From the NCBI RefSeq assembly GCF_001680005.1, contig NC_033563.1, positions 1,860,001 to 1,924,000 on the forward strand: a DNA stretch of 64,000 nt, given 5' to 3'. The stretch comes from Plasmodium coatneyi (taxonomy: Eukaryota; Apicomplexa; Aconoidasida; Haemosporida; Plasmodiidae). Under the pieces are notes generated by a model that saw only the letters and a program-made list of their open reading frames with translations, did not search any database and had not been told where the DNA came from. Shown one piece after another: positions 1-11,271 of the stretch (the stretch's first letter is position 1; every line of letters begins with the position of its first letter). The position numbers and the translations under genes are program-made.

Positions 1-2299
1 TATCCCCAACGTCGCACCCTTCAGAAGGAACGAACTGATCGGTACTCTGCCCCTGCGTTGCTTCTTCCCCGGTGTGCTGTTCCCCCAGGAGGAACTTCAC
101 CCGCTGCACATAAAATTTTAATAATGCATTTAGTAGGAAAAGTTTATCTTTCAAATAAATTAAATGGTTAGTGATAACTTTGCTTAGGGGCTTCTTCATT
201 TTCCTCGTTTTGGACACCAATTCCTCTGTACCTATGTAGGTCGAATTTTCATATTCCTTTAAAATTTCATCTGATATGTTGTCCAAGTTGGATATATATA
301 ATTTCCTCTCCTGGTGCATGTGTTTGGCTTTATTTGTGTTTGACAGTTTATTTAAATATTCCACTTCGGCTTGATTTAGTTCCTTCTTATAATTTGTTAA
401 ATTGGACAATACTGCTGATAGCTGTTTGTTCTTTGTGTTTATTTCATTGCATATAAGTTGATACTCATTGAATATTTCCTTTTTCTTTTTTAAAAGTTCC
501 TCTATTTCGTTCTTCATCTGATCTACTTGTTGTTGTGTTTCGTTGATATTGTTGGTTCTTAGATCTACTTCTTTTATGTATACATTTTCTATATGTACTT
601 TAGAATCTTCCGTGTCGTGCAGAGTTATTTCGCAATCCTTTTTGCACACCTCCATTATTTTCTTCAACTCTTCCAATTTTACTTTAATTTCCACTTTTCT
701 CTTTTGTCTATTTTCTGTTGCTACTTGAAGGATCCTTTGCAACATTTTGTGTAATTCTATCAGTTTGGCTGATGCTAGTATTTTTATCTGCTGCATTTTG
801 TTCGATTCGATAATTTCTTTTTCATCTGCGGGGGGTTCGTTTTGCAATTTGGATTCCCTCTCGAATGCACTTTTGTCATTGGTTTGGTTATCTGAGTTTG
901 TTTTTTTCTCTGTTCCGTGTGAGTGTGCCTCTCCAGGCAACTCTTCAGAACCGATTTTTATCTGCACGTTAACCGGTTGGCTGTCCAAACTTTCGAAACT
1001 GAATGCGGGGGGTTGCACCTCAAGGTTTGGTTTTTCCGTGTGTGGTGATGTGTTCTGCTGGGAGTGCCCCTCCTCCTTGTCCAAGTCGATGGAGGAGATG
1101 CTGGTCTTCGGGCTGAGGATATCCAAGGAGGAAAGTTTACTAACGTTGATGAGTTGCGAATCGTACATCTGGATTTTATTCTTCAACGAAAGAACCTCAG
1201 CTGATATGATTTTCCTAATATTCATCAGGTATACATCTAAGTAGTCATATTTCAGAACAGCTAGTAGTTCTAAAAATAATTCTTTATGGTTGTCAAATAG
1301 CTTATCCGTTGTTAGTATAATGAAGAGGATATCTTTATGGAGCTTCTGATTTCCAATGAGGCAGTGACTGAACATGGTGAGAATGGTGGTTCTTGGATTT
1401 TCCAAATCGTCTTTTTCTATGGGTCCAACTAGCGATAATCTAATTTCTCTTTTTTCTAAAATAAGGCTTATAGATTTTTCCAATATGTTACTCTTTAGAA
1501 AAAATTCTTTAAAATTGTATCCGTAGTGATCATCGTAGATGTAGCTATCTAGCTGTTCATTGTTTGGGTTCTGGTTGGGTTGGCACTTGTTTGTCGTGTT
1601 CGTTTTATGCTTGTCCGTGTTGATCGTTTCGTGTACCGTGTTGCTTCCAACATTGGGAAGACTCTCCTGGCTGCTTAACTTTACGTTGCTTTTCGACTCC
1701 GCATCAATGATATCGTTTAACTTAGCTGGAGTGGCCATTCCTGCGCTATTCTGATCCTGCATGTCAAGATTTGTCTCCCTCTTCGCAGGTTCATCCTCGC
1801 TATTGCAGTAGGAGTCATACGCATCGATAAGGTCACTGTTACACGCACTAGTGATGTTGCTATTTGATAGGGTAAGTTCGCTTTTTACTTTCACTTGGAA
1901 GGGGTTATCTTTCTGTTCTTCATTACTGTTGGTGAAGGAGGGGATGGTCGTGTTTGCTGTGGTATTTGCTGTCGTGTTTACTGTCATGTTCCCTGTCGAG
2001 TTTCCTGACCCCCTCTTCTCGTTGCCCCGATTGACATTTTTGTAGTACCTTATACCGTCACTTTTTTCCGATTGAGATAAATGGTATATCCATTTTTTAT
2101 ATGTTTCTATTAAGGCTTCGGCTGTGTCTATTTGCTGCAATTCATAGTTTAGTAAAACCTCCAGTTGTTCTACAGTTGTTGGTTTGACCAGTCCGAAAAC
2201 TTCCTTCGCCTTTATCGCTTGAACGCTTACGTGTAATCTCACTTCATCTGCCTTGCTCTTTACTTTGTTGTACGTTTCGGAGATGAATTTGCCGAACAT
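1..2299 (-). CDS. conserved coiled-coil protein, 3' end beyond window
   Basis: The minus frame is open from ATG at 2299 to the left edge (766 codons seen, no stop), so the C-terminus is missing. I chose this start because an A lies at -3 and the frame begins MFGKFISETYNKVKSKADEV, a helical N-terminus without a signal peptide. Residues about 1-85 are helical. About 85-120 hold a low-complexity Asn/Thr stretch with repeated NTTA-type units. About 200-350 are moderately conserved-looking and Leu/Ile-rich (for example SLILEKREIRLSLVGPIEK). About 500-700 are a long Lys/Glu-rich coiled coil. I recognise no catalytic motif. A cytosolic structural or trafficking role is possible but not shown. The gene is not one of the exported families further right; its base composition matches the core-like genes next to it. 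Confidence 0.85.
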   Translation of the reverse strand, partial: MFGKFISETYNKVKSKADEVRLHVSVQAIKAKEVFGLVKPTTVEQLEVLLNYELQQIDTAEALIETYKKWIYHLSQSEKSDGIRYYKNVNRGNEKRGSGNSTGNMTVNTTANTTANTTIPSFTNSNEEQKDNPFQVKVKSELTLSNSNITSACNSDLIDAYDSYCNSEDEPAKRETNLDMQDQNSAGMATPAKLNDIIDAESKSNVKLSSQESLPNVGSNTVHETINTDKHKTNTTNKCQPNQNPNNEQLDSYIYDDHYGYNFKEFFLKSNILEKSISLILEKREIRLSLVGPIEKDDLENPRTTILTMFSHCLIGNQKLHKDILFIILTTDKLFDNHKELFLELLAVLKYDYLDVYLMNIRKIISAEVLSLKNKIQMYDSQLINVSKLSSLDILSPKTSISSIDLDKEEGHSQQNTSPHTEKPNLEVQPPAFSFESLDSQPVNVQIKIGSEELPGEAHSHGTEKKTNSDNQTNDKSAFERESKLQNEPPADEKEIIESNKMQQIKILASAKLIELHKMLQRILQVATENRQKRKVEIKVKLEELKKIMEVCKKDCEITLHDTEDSKVHIENVYIKEVDLRTNNINETQQQVDQMKNEIEELLKKKKEIFNEYQLICNEINTKNKQLSAVLSNLTNYKKELNQAEVEYLNKLSNTNKAKHMHQERKLYISNLDNISDEILKEYENSTYIGTEELVSKTRKMKKPLSKVITNHLIYLKDKLFLLNALLKFYVQRVKFLLGEQHTGEEATQGQSTDQFVPSEGCDVGD

Positions 2300-3829
2300 T
2301 TTTTCTACACTGCTTTTCGCATGTGATGAGGTGAGTTGGATAGATATATATACACACACACGCGCAGTGTTACTTGGACGGGAAGGAGGAAGAGTAAAAA
2401 GAATAATGAAATGGAACTAATCGCAGGACGCAACTTTAACTAGATTAAAAAGCACATACTGAATGACCCGTTCAACGGAGGGAGAACGCTCAAAACTGGA
2501 GGGGTAGGCATGCACATGTGTATGCTCATACGTATAACAAGGACTACCCACGTGTGTGTATTCAAACGGTGGCAATCGAATATGACACAAAGTCACAGTG
2601 AAGGTGAAATGTTTACACGTAATGTACTGATTCGTTGTGTTTTAAAAGGGGGTACCAACAGGGGGACGGTGGAAAAAAAAAAAAAAAATCACACGTTTCT
2701 GTTCATTTTGCTCATTTTGAGACAATTCTGTTAGTGACCAGGGGAAAATACAGAAGTGTAAGGTCATACAAAATTGTTCACATGCGGCGGGGGTGTAGCA
2801 CTTCTTACCAATTACTTGTTTCGTCCTTCAGCAGATCAAGAAGGCCTTAAAATGAATTGGTATTATGCGCTGTGTGGAGATTCACTCATACATGGTTGAA
2901 AAGTGGGGAACAAAAAAAAAAAAATTCCACTCATGAGAATTTTTTTTTTTTTCTTCCATATGGGAAGCGACTTGTGTCCTTCACTTTATCAATGCGTAAT
3001 ATGGCCAGAAAAAAAAAAAAAAAAAAAAAAAATTCCCCCAATGTTAGTCCGACGCGTATCCTACTTTACCAGTTAGCGGCGTAAAAGGTTTATGCTCGGT
3101 TGGAAGTTGAAAAGGTTTCGTTTTTAAATCAATGCAAAAGGAGGAACAGACATTTTCTACTTCACTTAGCGCGAATTTACTCCTTAATTGAGGCTAACGC
3201 TTTGGTGCGTTTTTTTTTTATAGACATAAACAAGGGCGATAAAGGTAATCATCATGCGTGAAGTGTGTACAATGATGTTTCATAAGAACATACAGTTTTT
3301 ATGGTCATATGGACAAGGGCATGTTATTTGCGCGAAATGGCATCACTGTTTAGGTGAAGAAGAAACAAACAAATGGTCGTCAAAGGTGCGTTTTTTTTTC
3401 GTTGCACATATGAGTGTATTGAAAAAAAATGAGAACTTGTTGAAGGGGGCTCTGAATGGCCCTTTGGAGAAGCGCCTCCCGTGAGGAATTTCCAAAATGG
3501 GGTGCAACAAACTGTGGTGCGACGAACTGCGGTGCGGATGGAACTTCTACAAATGAGATAACGCAATTATCAAATTTGCAAAGTACTTTTAAAAAAAAAG
3601 AGGGAAGAATAAAGGGGACAACACGGGAAAGAAATGAGCATGGTCGCCTATGAATGCACCGTTACTATGTTCTAATGTGTGTACACCTGTGGGTGTATTG
3701 ACAATTTGAAGGAGCTTTGACAAAACGTGGAGGTATTTCCCCATGTGGCCGGAAGGCATCCCTTGATGCGCTGACAGGTGAACGGAGGAGCTGTGCCAAA
3801 TGGGGGGAAAAAGAAAGCCATTTTTGTGC
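2300..3829. other. intergenic: 5' flank of coiled-coil gene, 3' flank of next gene
   Basis: There is no convincing gene. The stretch holds several A and T homopolymers (for example near 2671, 2940 and 3010) of the kind found in Plasmodium promoters and untranslated regions. Short open frames here are low complexity and lack codon bias or a hydrophobic leader. Confidence 0.5.
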
Positions 3830-5392
3830 TTACCCATTAGGGGCCATTTTTTTTATGCTGTTGACGATGTAGTTAAATAGCCGAATTACTGTACTCTTCA
3901 GGTTGGTACCCACGGTTTGGGAATTGGTCTGCATGTCATCGGTGAGCATCTTTTTACCTTCCTTTGCATTTTCCTCCGTGTTCAAGGTGGGAGGAGTTAT
4001 AAAATTTGCCTGTCGAGTATCCAGACCTTCGAGTTGGTGCAAGTGGTCTTCATTTTTCACATTACACTGTGTGTCATTAAACTGGTTGCCGATGACATCA
4101 TGCTGTATGATAAGCGAATTTTGTTTCCTTTTTTTTTTCCCACATTCTGTTACACTGTTATGTCTGTGTTGGATGAGTCTATTTTTCTTTCCTTGCGCAG
4201 ATAGGCTTTTCCTTGGGTCGTTACTGTAATCCCTTTTCGCTTTTGCAATTTTTGCAGAACACGCTTTTTTTTTTTTCAGCTGCATGGAGTTTTTTTTAAA
4301 TTCATTTTTCATGAGAAAAAAAAAGTGATCAAAGTGAATGTTGGAATTGTAATTGCATGTGAAGAGCTCAATTTTTTTTCCTAGCCTGTTCAGGCATGTT
4401 ATAAAATGTTCATACGAAAATTCTTCTACATTTGTTTGGAAAAGTAAATGAAGGAATAAATCTGTCGTCCTTTTGGATGGATATTCTTTGTTAAAAATTT
4501 CGTTAACAAGGAGTCTTGTGTAGGATCTGTTGTGTTGTTTAAAAATATCGCTTAGGTGCAAATTTTCCAGTTTTTCCAAGATTTTTCTCCTACGTCTGTC
4601 TCTTTCGAGGGGGTCCCCTTGTTGGTCCGCATTCCGTCTCTCTCCCTGCTCGGTGTCTTCATTTTCGCTGAAGAATTCTTTCTCCAGTTCGTCGTACAAA
4701 TTATGGAGGAAGAGTTTTCGCTGTTCCTCGACTGGGGTGCCCTGCTTGTCGCCTCTCCCTGCAGGTTCCTTCTTACTTTCTATGGCTTTGGTGAGAAGGA
4801 GCTTCAAATGGTGGATATTATTTTTTACAATGTTAATATTGTTCAGGCATTTTTCTATGACGAAATTGTAGAAGTTATTTTCCGTAATATTTTCATCTTC
4901 GTTAATTGGCCATTTAAATTTGAGTTGGCAAACTTTTTCATGGAAAATTGTTTTATTAATTTTTTTATGATCCTTAAAAACGTGTTTCCATTTTGTGTTA
5001 CTCGTATTTTCACCTGTATGGATATATTTACTGTAGGGTTCTTTGTAAAAATTGAACTGTTCAGCTGTCTTGGGGTAATACGGTTCGGCAATTCTCCCAA
5101 ACAGAAGGATGATGTTTTTCAAGTCATCATTGAGTTTATGTTCTTTTTCTGTGACGTCTATTTTTTTGTATGGACTGTTAAAATAGATAAAGGTTGCACA
5201 CTTGGGAATTTTTTTTTCAGATCGGACGAGGTCTACATGGAAGATTTTTTTGCTCTTATGGCGGAAAATGTTGCTATTGCGTAGGGTATTGTTATGTTTA
5301 CATAAAACGCAAATTACTATTTTTGTAAAGAAAAAGAATAGGGTGAGATTCACAGCATATCTGATCCTGGCACTTGCGTTTACTAAAAGCAT
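3830..5392 (-). CDS. conserved protein with signal/transit-like leader, 520 aa
   Basis: A single open frame of 520 codons. The N-terminus has a hydrophobic core (residues about 14-32, LTLFFFFTKIVICVLC). It is followed by a basic, Asn-rich, acid-poor stretch (about 33-58), the layout of a bipartite apicoplast leader; that destination is an inference. The middle (about 85-340) is helical and mixed-charge, with YPKTAEQFNFYKEPYSKYIH and a Leu-rich segment around LLVNEIFNKEYPSKRTTDLF. From about 370 on it is Lys-rich and low complexity. I recognise no enzyme family. The stop directly follows a good donor-like G|GTAAGC near 3830. A 43-nt intron to a CAG acceptor near 3795 would extend the protein, but that is very short for Plasmodium, so I keep the simple model. 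It lies head to head with the ERV-like gene, about 1.3 kb away. Confidence 0.8.
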   Translation of the reverse strand: MLLVNASARIRYAVNLTLFFFFTKIVICVLCKHNNTLRNSNIFRHKSKKIFHVDLVRSEKKIPKCATFIYFNSPYKKIDVTEKEHKLNDDLKNIILLFGRIAEPYYPKTAEQFNFYKEPYSKYIHTGENTSNTKWKHVFKDHKKINKTIFHEKVCQLKFKWPINEDENITENNFYNFVIEKCLNNINIVKNNIHHLKLLLTKAIESKKEPAGRGDKQGTPVEEQRKLFLHNLYDELEKEFFSENEDTEQGERRNADQQGDPLERDRRRRKILEKLENLHLSDIFKQHNRSYTRLLVNEIFNKEYPSKRTTDLFLHLLFQTNVEEFSYEHFITCLNRLGKKIELFTCNYNSNIHFDHFFFLMKNEFKKNSMQLKKKKACSAKIAKAKRDYSNDPRKSLSAQGKKNRLIQHRHNSVTECGKKKRKQNSLIIQHDVIGNQFNDTQCNVKNEDHLHQLEGLDTRQANFITPPTLNTEENAKEGKKMLTDDMQTNSQTVGTNLKSTVIRLFNYIVNSIKKMAPNG

Positions 5393-6686
5393 TGTGTGAT
5401 AGCGGTAATCGTTTTGTTAGTTTGTTTGTGAGGTGGGCATAATGTGTCATTGGGGGGGGCTTGGGATTGGCGAAGGGGTCAGGGTATCTGTTTGGAATGA
5501 TAAGCCTCTTCTTATTCAGTCGTTCCTCTTTCACCATTTCGCTTACGCGTCACTCATTTCCTCTTCATGTGTGGAAAGTTTTCTACCACAATACATTTTC
5601 GTGTACATGGTGAAGCTCCCTTCGTTTTCTCTGTTTGTTTCTTTTGTAAGTGGGTTTAATCGAGCATTTTTTTTTTTTTATACACAGCTCCAGCAAATGC
5701 TTTATTCGTGTTGAACGAGCAAGTTTATCAATTTGGGCTTGCTTATTTGTATCCCTTTTTGGGGGGCGAACTCAATTTTTCCTACGTGGTGTATGCACAA
5801 TTGTCAGTTGGAGGGGGCCTAAAAGTGGGTTCCTTTTTTTTTTTTTTTTTTTTTTCTGGGAAGAAAAAATTGCCCAACTTGTTCCTTAAATGAGAATGTT
5901 TAGGGGCCTTCCACTTTTGCATGTTTTGTTTTCCTAGCTGATTTGCGTCAGCTGCGGTTATGAAGAAAATGAAGTTCATTTTGGAAACTTGGCATGCTGC
6001 CCAACCGGCACACTGAAATTCGAATGACTCACAATTGTGAAGCCATTCCAACAGCAATGTGACGATTGGTTGATTTACTTTCTTTCCAGTGTGCTACTTT
6101 TCTATAGAGCCAGAGCAAGGAGAGGGTTTCCCCATTTTTGATACTGTGATTGTACATCCAGGGGAGTTCGCAGTGAGGGGTGTGAAAAATGAGTAGTACC
6201 CTCTACAATTTTTGTAGTTAAAAATATTCCCCTTTTGTTTACACACGCAGAAGATAACACGCAAAGATATACGCAGAAGGAATTTCATGATATAGTGTAA
6301 AGCCTCATTAACGGTCTTTTCGGAGAAAGAGGGGAGGGGATATAGTGAGCCCACCGCTAATCCATAAAATGAATAGCGGGGCGAGGTCTAAGAAAGTGAA
6401 GGAAAGAAAAGTCCATCAAAGTAGGACGCGCAAATATATATATCGTGATACGCGCTTATATGTATATGCAAAGGTGCGCAGCTGCTAATACCTTCTTAAC
6501 AACAAAGCTGCAATGGTTGAAGGAGAATATTCCTCTTGGTATATACGCAGCGTATATAGTGAGACAGCCATTTTGTCTACTGCACTTACGACACCAGTGC
6601 CTGCGTGTCGCTTCGTCATTCCTCATCCATTTTTGCGTGGTGGTATTATTTAATTACCAGTGGGATTAAAATGTCAGTACGACATT
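5393..6686. promoter_or_regulatory. divergent intergenic region (shared upstream region)
   Basis: About 1.3 kb separates two genes transcribed away from each other (minus start at 5392, plus start at 6687), so it must hold both promoters. It contains T runs (for example 5830-5851) and AT-rich steps. I see no motif I would name. Frames here are short and dominated by homopolymers. Confidence 0.4.
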
Positions 6687-7878
6687 ATGGGTAACCAAGT
6701 AGCATCGAAAGTGTTTTACAAAAATAATGATAAGAAAGAAAATGTTGTGGAGGAGATAAAGCATTACGAAGACGAAAACAAGAAAAGGGAAAATGGCCGA
6801 TTCCCGCCTGGCGAACTGCCAAAAGGGGAGAAGTGGCAACAGACAGATGAGCAAGCCAAGCAGGGGTTGTCACAGACAGCTGCTCAAAATAGCTCAGAAG
6901 AACATTTAAAAAATAACGAAATAGAAAAAATAAAGCAAGAGAATTTTTACATGTTTGATGAAAGCTTGAATTCAAATGACGTTAAACATCCATGCCACGC
7001 ACAGTGGTTTTTATTTTGGGTATTCGCGTCTTATTTAAATGAAAAATTCTCGGACACTGAGAGGGAATATGTTCACTCGTTTTATTCAAATTTCCCTGAG
7101 CAGTGTATAAAAGGAAAGGGGAAAAACTGCTTCCTTGAATTTTCCAAAATATACCCCGTCAGGTAACGAATTATATGCTGCTTCGCTACGATAGCGTTGC
7201 CGCTGTTTTTTTATGCGTTTCATATTTTGTGCGTTTGACTCTGCGCAGTCCTTCGATCGGTTATGCATGCTAGTTGGCCGTTCCTCGTTTCGTATTCTGC
7301 GCGTAAATGTTTCATTCATAACAGCCTCATTTTGTACACATCATTTTTATTACTCCTTTACCGCCTGACGCACACGCGTGTGCAAATATACAGAGCAGGG
7401 ACTAGGGAAGAACTCATGACGTGGTTGCAAATGTGCGAGAATTATTGCAGACAAAAAGCTGATTTACCTGTAAAAATATTTAGGTAAAGATGGAAAAAAT
7501 GAAGAAGGAATCGCTCGGCTGGTGCGCTTAAGCGTTGTTCTGTTTTGGCTTGGGCTAATCATTAGCTTGCCTTTCGATCGTTTTGCTTTCTGTTTCGGGT
7601 ATTTTTGATTTTTATTTTTCATGGTACATTCGTAGTGGGGAACGCACTGCATTGTTTTGGCCCTTTTGAGCACTCATTTTCGAAAGTGCCCATACAGCAT
7701 TGGCGTTTTTTGTGCAATTTTTGTTTCATATGTTGTGTTTGGACGTGCATATTCCGCTGTCACATTTTGCTGGAACACTCAACCACATTGTATGTCTTTT
7801 TTTTTTTTTTTTTTTTCTCTTTCGCTTAGTTACAAGAAGTTGTTAAAAAGGTGGAGGTACGATGATGATTATATTTAG
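6687..7878 (+). CDS. ERV/ALR-like domain protein, predicted N-myristoylated, 204 aa
   Basis: Three exons by GT/AG sites with continuous frame: 6687-7162, 7394-7483 and 7830-7878. I chose the ATG at 6687 over an in-frame ATG at 6660 because it gives MGNQVASK, which fits the N-myristoylation pattern (Gly2, Ala6). Residues about 10-100 are charged and low complexity. From about 103 the sequence resembles the helical ERV/ALR sulfhydryl-oxidase core: HPCHAQWFLFWVFASYLN, then FPEQC, then TREELMTWLQMCENYCR, then YKKLLKRWR. In true ERV proteins a CxxC redox pair and an HNxVN FAD-contact motif lie at these places. Here the CxxC is absent and the His-Asn motif reads CENYC. So a fold relative without oxidase chemistry is likely, tethered to a membrane by the acyl group. 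The family assignment rests on spacing and short matches only. Confidence 0.75.
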
Positions 7879-8498
7879 GGACCAAGATAAGTTGATTTTG
7901 ATTTTTTTTTTTTTTAAACCAAGCTGTGACTGTTGAAGTGGTTCATTTTTGTCATTATGTTGTTTTAAAAATTTTGGTAGTTTACGACATATGTTTGAGA
8001 ATTAAAAAATGAAAAAAATTCTATTCATTTGTTCAGCTATATATAGAATATATATATGGGTGTTTTTTTTTTTTTTTTTTGTTTGTGTGTGTGTTTGTGC
8101 GTACTTAAATTTAAAAATTTAAAAATTTGAATTTTTATGAACATTCAATTCAAACATATCGATTTATTCGTTTTGGAAAAAAAGAAAAAATTGTCATGGG
8201 ATTAAAAAATATACAGACATATGAAACCATCTCTCTTATTTCGGGAAACATAATCTGGATGTTTGCTTTTAGTGTACAAATATTTTGGCATACGGTCCAC
8301 AATTTGTTTCTGCTGTGATTTCACTACCTTCTATGGTGCGGGCTTCTACAAGGGTGTTGGTAAAAATGCATATGATGTGCGTGTGCAGGTAATAACAAAT
8401 ATAAATGAGGAAACGATTTAGAAAATTTGCGTGTGCAGTCATTTGTTCATGCTTCCCCCCTGCACGCGACTAGCTCTCATATTAATGGTCTAATGGTC
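7879..8498. other. intergenic, convergent 3' regions
   Basis: Two genes end towards each other here (stops at 7878 plus and 8499 minus). It holds T runs and AT dinucleotide steps expected of 3' untranslated regions, and no gene that I can support. Confidence 0.4.
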
Positions 8499-11271
8499 TC
8501 ACCTTTCGATTGGAGAATTATTCCTGTAGTGTCTCCTCTCGTTATTCGAATTACTGGATGATCTTCTACTTCGTTCATATCGTTTCTTTCTTCTACTGTC
8601 ATCCCTGGAGTAATCCCTTTCGTCACCACTGTGCCTGTTGTCTCTTTTGTAATAATCATCCCTCCTGTTGTACTTATCGTCTATGGATCTTCGATCGTAA
8701 TGTCTATGGTCATCGTATGCATTCCTTCCATATCTGTCGTAGTGTCTGTAGGAGCTGTTGCGATGGTAGCCGAAACTTTGGCCGTGGTCTCGGTAGTATG
8801 GGTACGGCCTACACAGGTATAGGGGCGAAAAGGGGGCAGTCATTAAAATGTGGGTATATACATAGGCCCCTCATCACGTGAGTGTACAAAGCGGAAGAGC
8901 GATAACAAAGCGGGTTTCAAAAAAGTGATTGCTAAATGGAATGAAGTTTTCCCAAATTATGGACCAGTCCAGCAGGTGGATCTTATAACATGTGCAACAC
9001 AAGAAGTGGTACCACAAGTGGTACGCATAAACGTGCCCGTGTATAACAATCAACCGAGTGTGACGTCCGATGTAGGGAAAACTTCTTTCTCCCTGTGTGG
9101 AACACTCAATAACTCGAATTACCTTCTTGAGTCGTATCTCCTTCTGTCAAATGGTCTGTCGTACCTTCTGCCGTAAAAATCGTACCTCATTCCGTTTCTT
9201 TTCATCATATCTTTGGGGGGAGAAAGGAAAAAATATCATGTTGTGCGGGGGGAAAATGTTTTCCAAAAGTGTTTGACGTGGTTACAAACGTATTCATTTG
9301 TAAATAAATTGGGCACTTCGTAAAACGAGTACACACGGGGTTGGCATGGGAGCAATTCTTGTGCTAATGTTAACATGCCTAAGGTGCCCTGTTGACGCTG
9401 TACTTACTTTGAATTCCCTTGTACTCTCCCGGGGTTGGATCGTGCGGCTCGTTTCGCTTGGCTATTTCTACGTTAATAATACGTCCTATCATTAAAAAAA
9501 ATTCGATAATTATTGTGTTTATTATATTTGTTTGCTGATAATTTTGTTTGGCATGATTTATAAATACGTCCAACTTTGGGCGTGGGACGTATGCATGTTT
9601 GTAAGGGATATTGTGAAGAGCGGGATTTTTGTATTCTTTTTTTTTTTTTTTTTTTTTGGGGTAACTGTGCAGGCAAGAGTAACATTTGAAAGTTGCAACT
9701 TTTCCAAATGTTTACAATTATGCAATGGGGGCATACATAGTGGAGGCAAAAGTCGGAAACATTTTGTCGGCATTTTTTGCAAGTAACCTTTTTGCAGACA
9801 ATTTTTTCAGGGGGCAAAAATGATACGTTTTATTTTCGAATTTGATTTTCTGTTAGCAGGATGGTTAATCATATTGGGAATGGCAACGGGGTTAAATTTG
9901 TCTAAATTGATATAGAGAAGGTTGCAATTGCTGATTGTATTCCAGGAGTATTCACCCAAATGTGTAGACATACATATGTGTGCATATCGCACGCATGCTG
10001 GGAAGGGTTCGAACGACGGCAAATTCTTTATAATGGGCAGAGAGAAGAAACGTTAACAACATTAGTGTGGTAGTAATTTCTGCGACTGTGTATAATGTAT
10101 GTATGCTTATGGACTGTCTGCATGCTGGGAATCATTTCAGCAATCACGTTTTTTGGGGGAAAGTCCCTCCATGGAATTTAGTTCCTTTGTAGAAGAGTGA
10201 TCCCAATTCATGCATATATCTTTTTGGTTGTTCGTATGTACATTAAGTTGCCATTCCTTTATTGTAGTTTTTCTTTTTTTTCAAGAGGCGTACTACAGCA
10301 CAGCGATGTTACTACGTTTTAATATATTATGATGCACTATTTTTTATTTTATTTTGCTCATTTTCCCCCTGTTTGCGCAACTTCCATCAGAATAATAAGT
10401 AGATATGAAAAGCATGCGAAATGCAGGCACATGTATTCGTTTTGTTAATAACCTTCAATGTCCATTTTGTTGGCCTTGATCATGGCGTTATTCGCGTCAT
10501 CGGGATTGTTGAACGTGACAAATCCAAAGTTGCGGGATTCTCTGCGGAGGGGGAAGGAGCATTTAGGGGAAGTTACTTAAAGTTCGAGTTACCTCTTGCA
10601 TGTACTACAAAGTGGTGGGGTCATTATCTACACGGAGTCCACATACAAGGGGCGAACTGCAAAATGCGATGGACTGTAGGACATTCCCTACCTGGTGATC
10701 GGGTTACTGATTACGTAACACTTTTCTATAGTCCCGTACTCTTCAAATATGTCTTGCAGTTTGGACGTCGTTATTTTTGAGCTTAAGTTTGACACATACA
10801 GGGTTGTTCCTTTCGGGAGAGAGGGAGTAGTAAAAGTTGTGTTGGACGTGTAAATTGAGCAAAAGATTTAGACGTGCGTCCCACCAGAGGTGTAAAGTGT
10901 GAAACGAACGCAGCGAAAAATGTGGTACTTAAGAACGTACACACGGTTGTATATGTGCCCATGCAGGCATGGTGCATATATAATGGTGCAAAACACTGTG
11001 CTGTGCACCATGGTGTTATGTTGCTTAGTTTGCTCGGTTTACCATCGTTCTTGTGATCCCTGTCGTTGTCCCGATCTCGACTATGGTCCCTGCCGCGGTC
11101 CCGATCACGATCCCGGCTATAGTCACGGTCTCGATCCCGGCTATATTCACGGTCACGATCTCGGCTATAATCACGGTCACGTTCCCGGCTGTAGTCCCTA
11201 TCATGGTCCCGCTCTCGATCACGTTCATGATCGCGCCCTTCAGAGTCCTCTCTATCATCTTTATAACTCAT
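8499..11271 (-). CDS. transformer-2-like RS-domain splicing factor, 303 aa
   Basis: Six exons on the minus strand, all with GT/AG borders and continuous frame: 11271-11043, 10809-10692, 10541-10453, 9485-9408, 9210-9123 and 8808-8499. Residues 1-76 are an RD/RS-type arm of repeated DRDYSRDRD units. Residues about 77-160 are one RRM, with RNP2-like LYVSNL, RNP1-like SRNFGFVTF, and the transformer-2 linker HDPTPGEYKG after the last strand. Residues about 175-303 are a second Arg/Tyr/Ser/Asp-rich arm ending in SPIER. Transformer-2 proteins bind exonic splicing enhancers in the nucleus and recruit spliceosome parts through their RS arms; a similar role is inferred. Intron 3 is long (967 nt) for this genome and splits the RRM. 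From memory, P. falciparum carries its tra2-beta homologue near a tryptophan-rich antigen on chromosome 10, as seen here. Confidence 0.9.

Noticed and set aside
747..1244. 165-codon plus-strand open frame
   Set aside because: It is the complement of the long minus coiled-coil gene, which is open over the whole span and has the expected Lys/Glu/Asn composition; the plus frame is Ser/Cys/Phe-rich.
4556..5284. 242-codon plus-strand open frame rich in Phe
   Set aside because: It mirrors the 520-residue minus gene. The Phe runs are the reverse of Lys-rich coding sequence.
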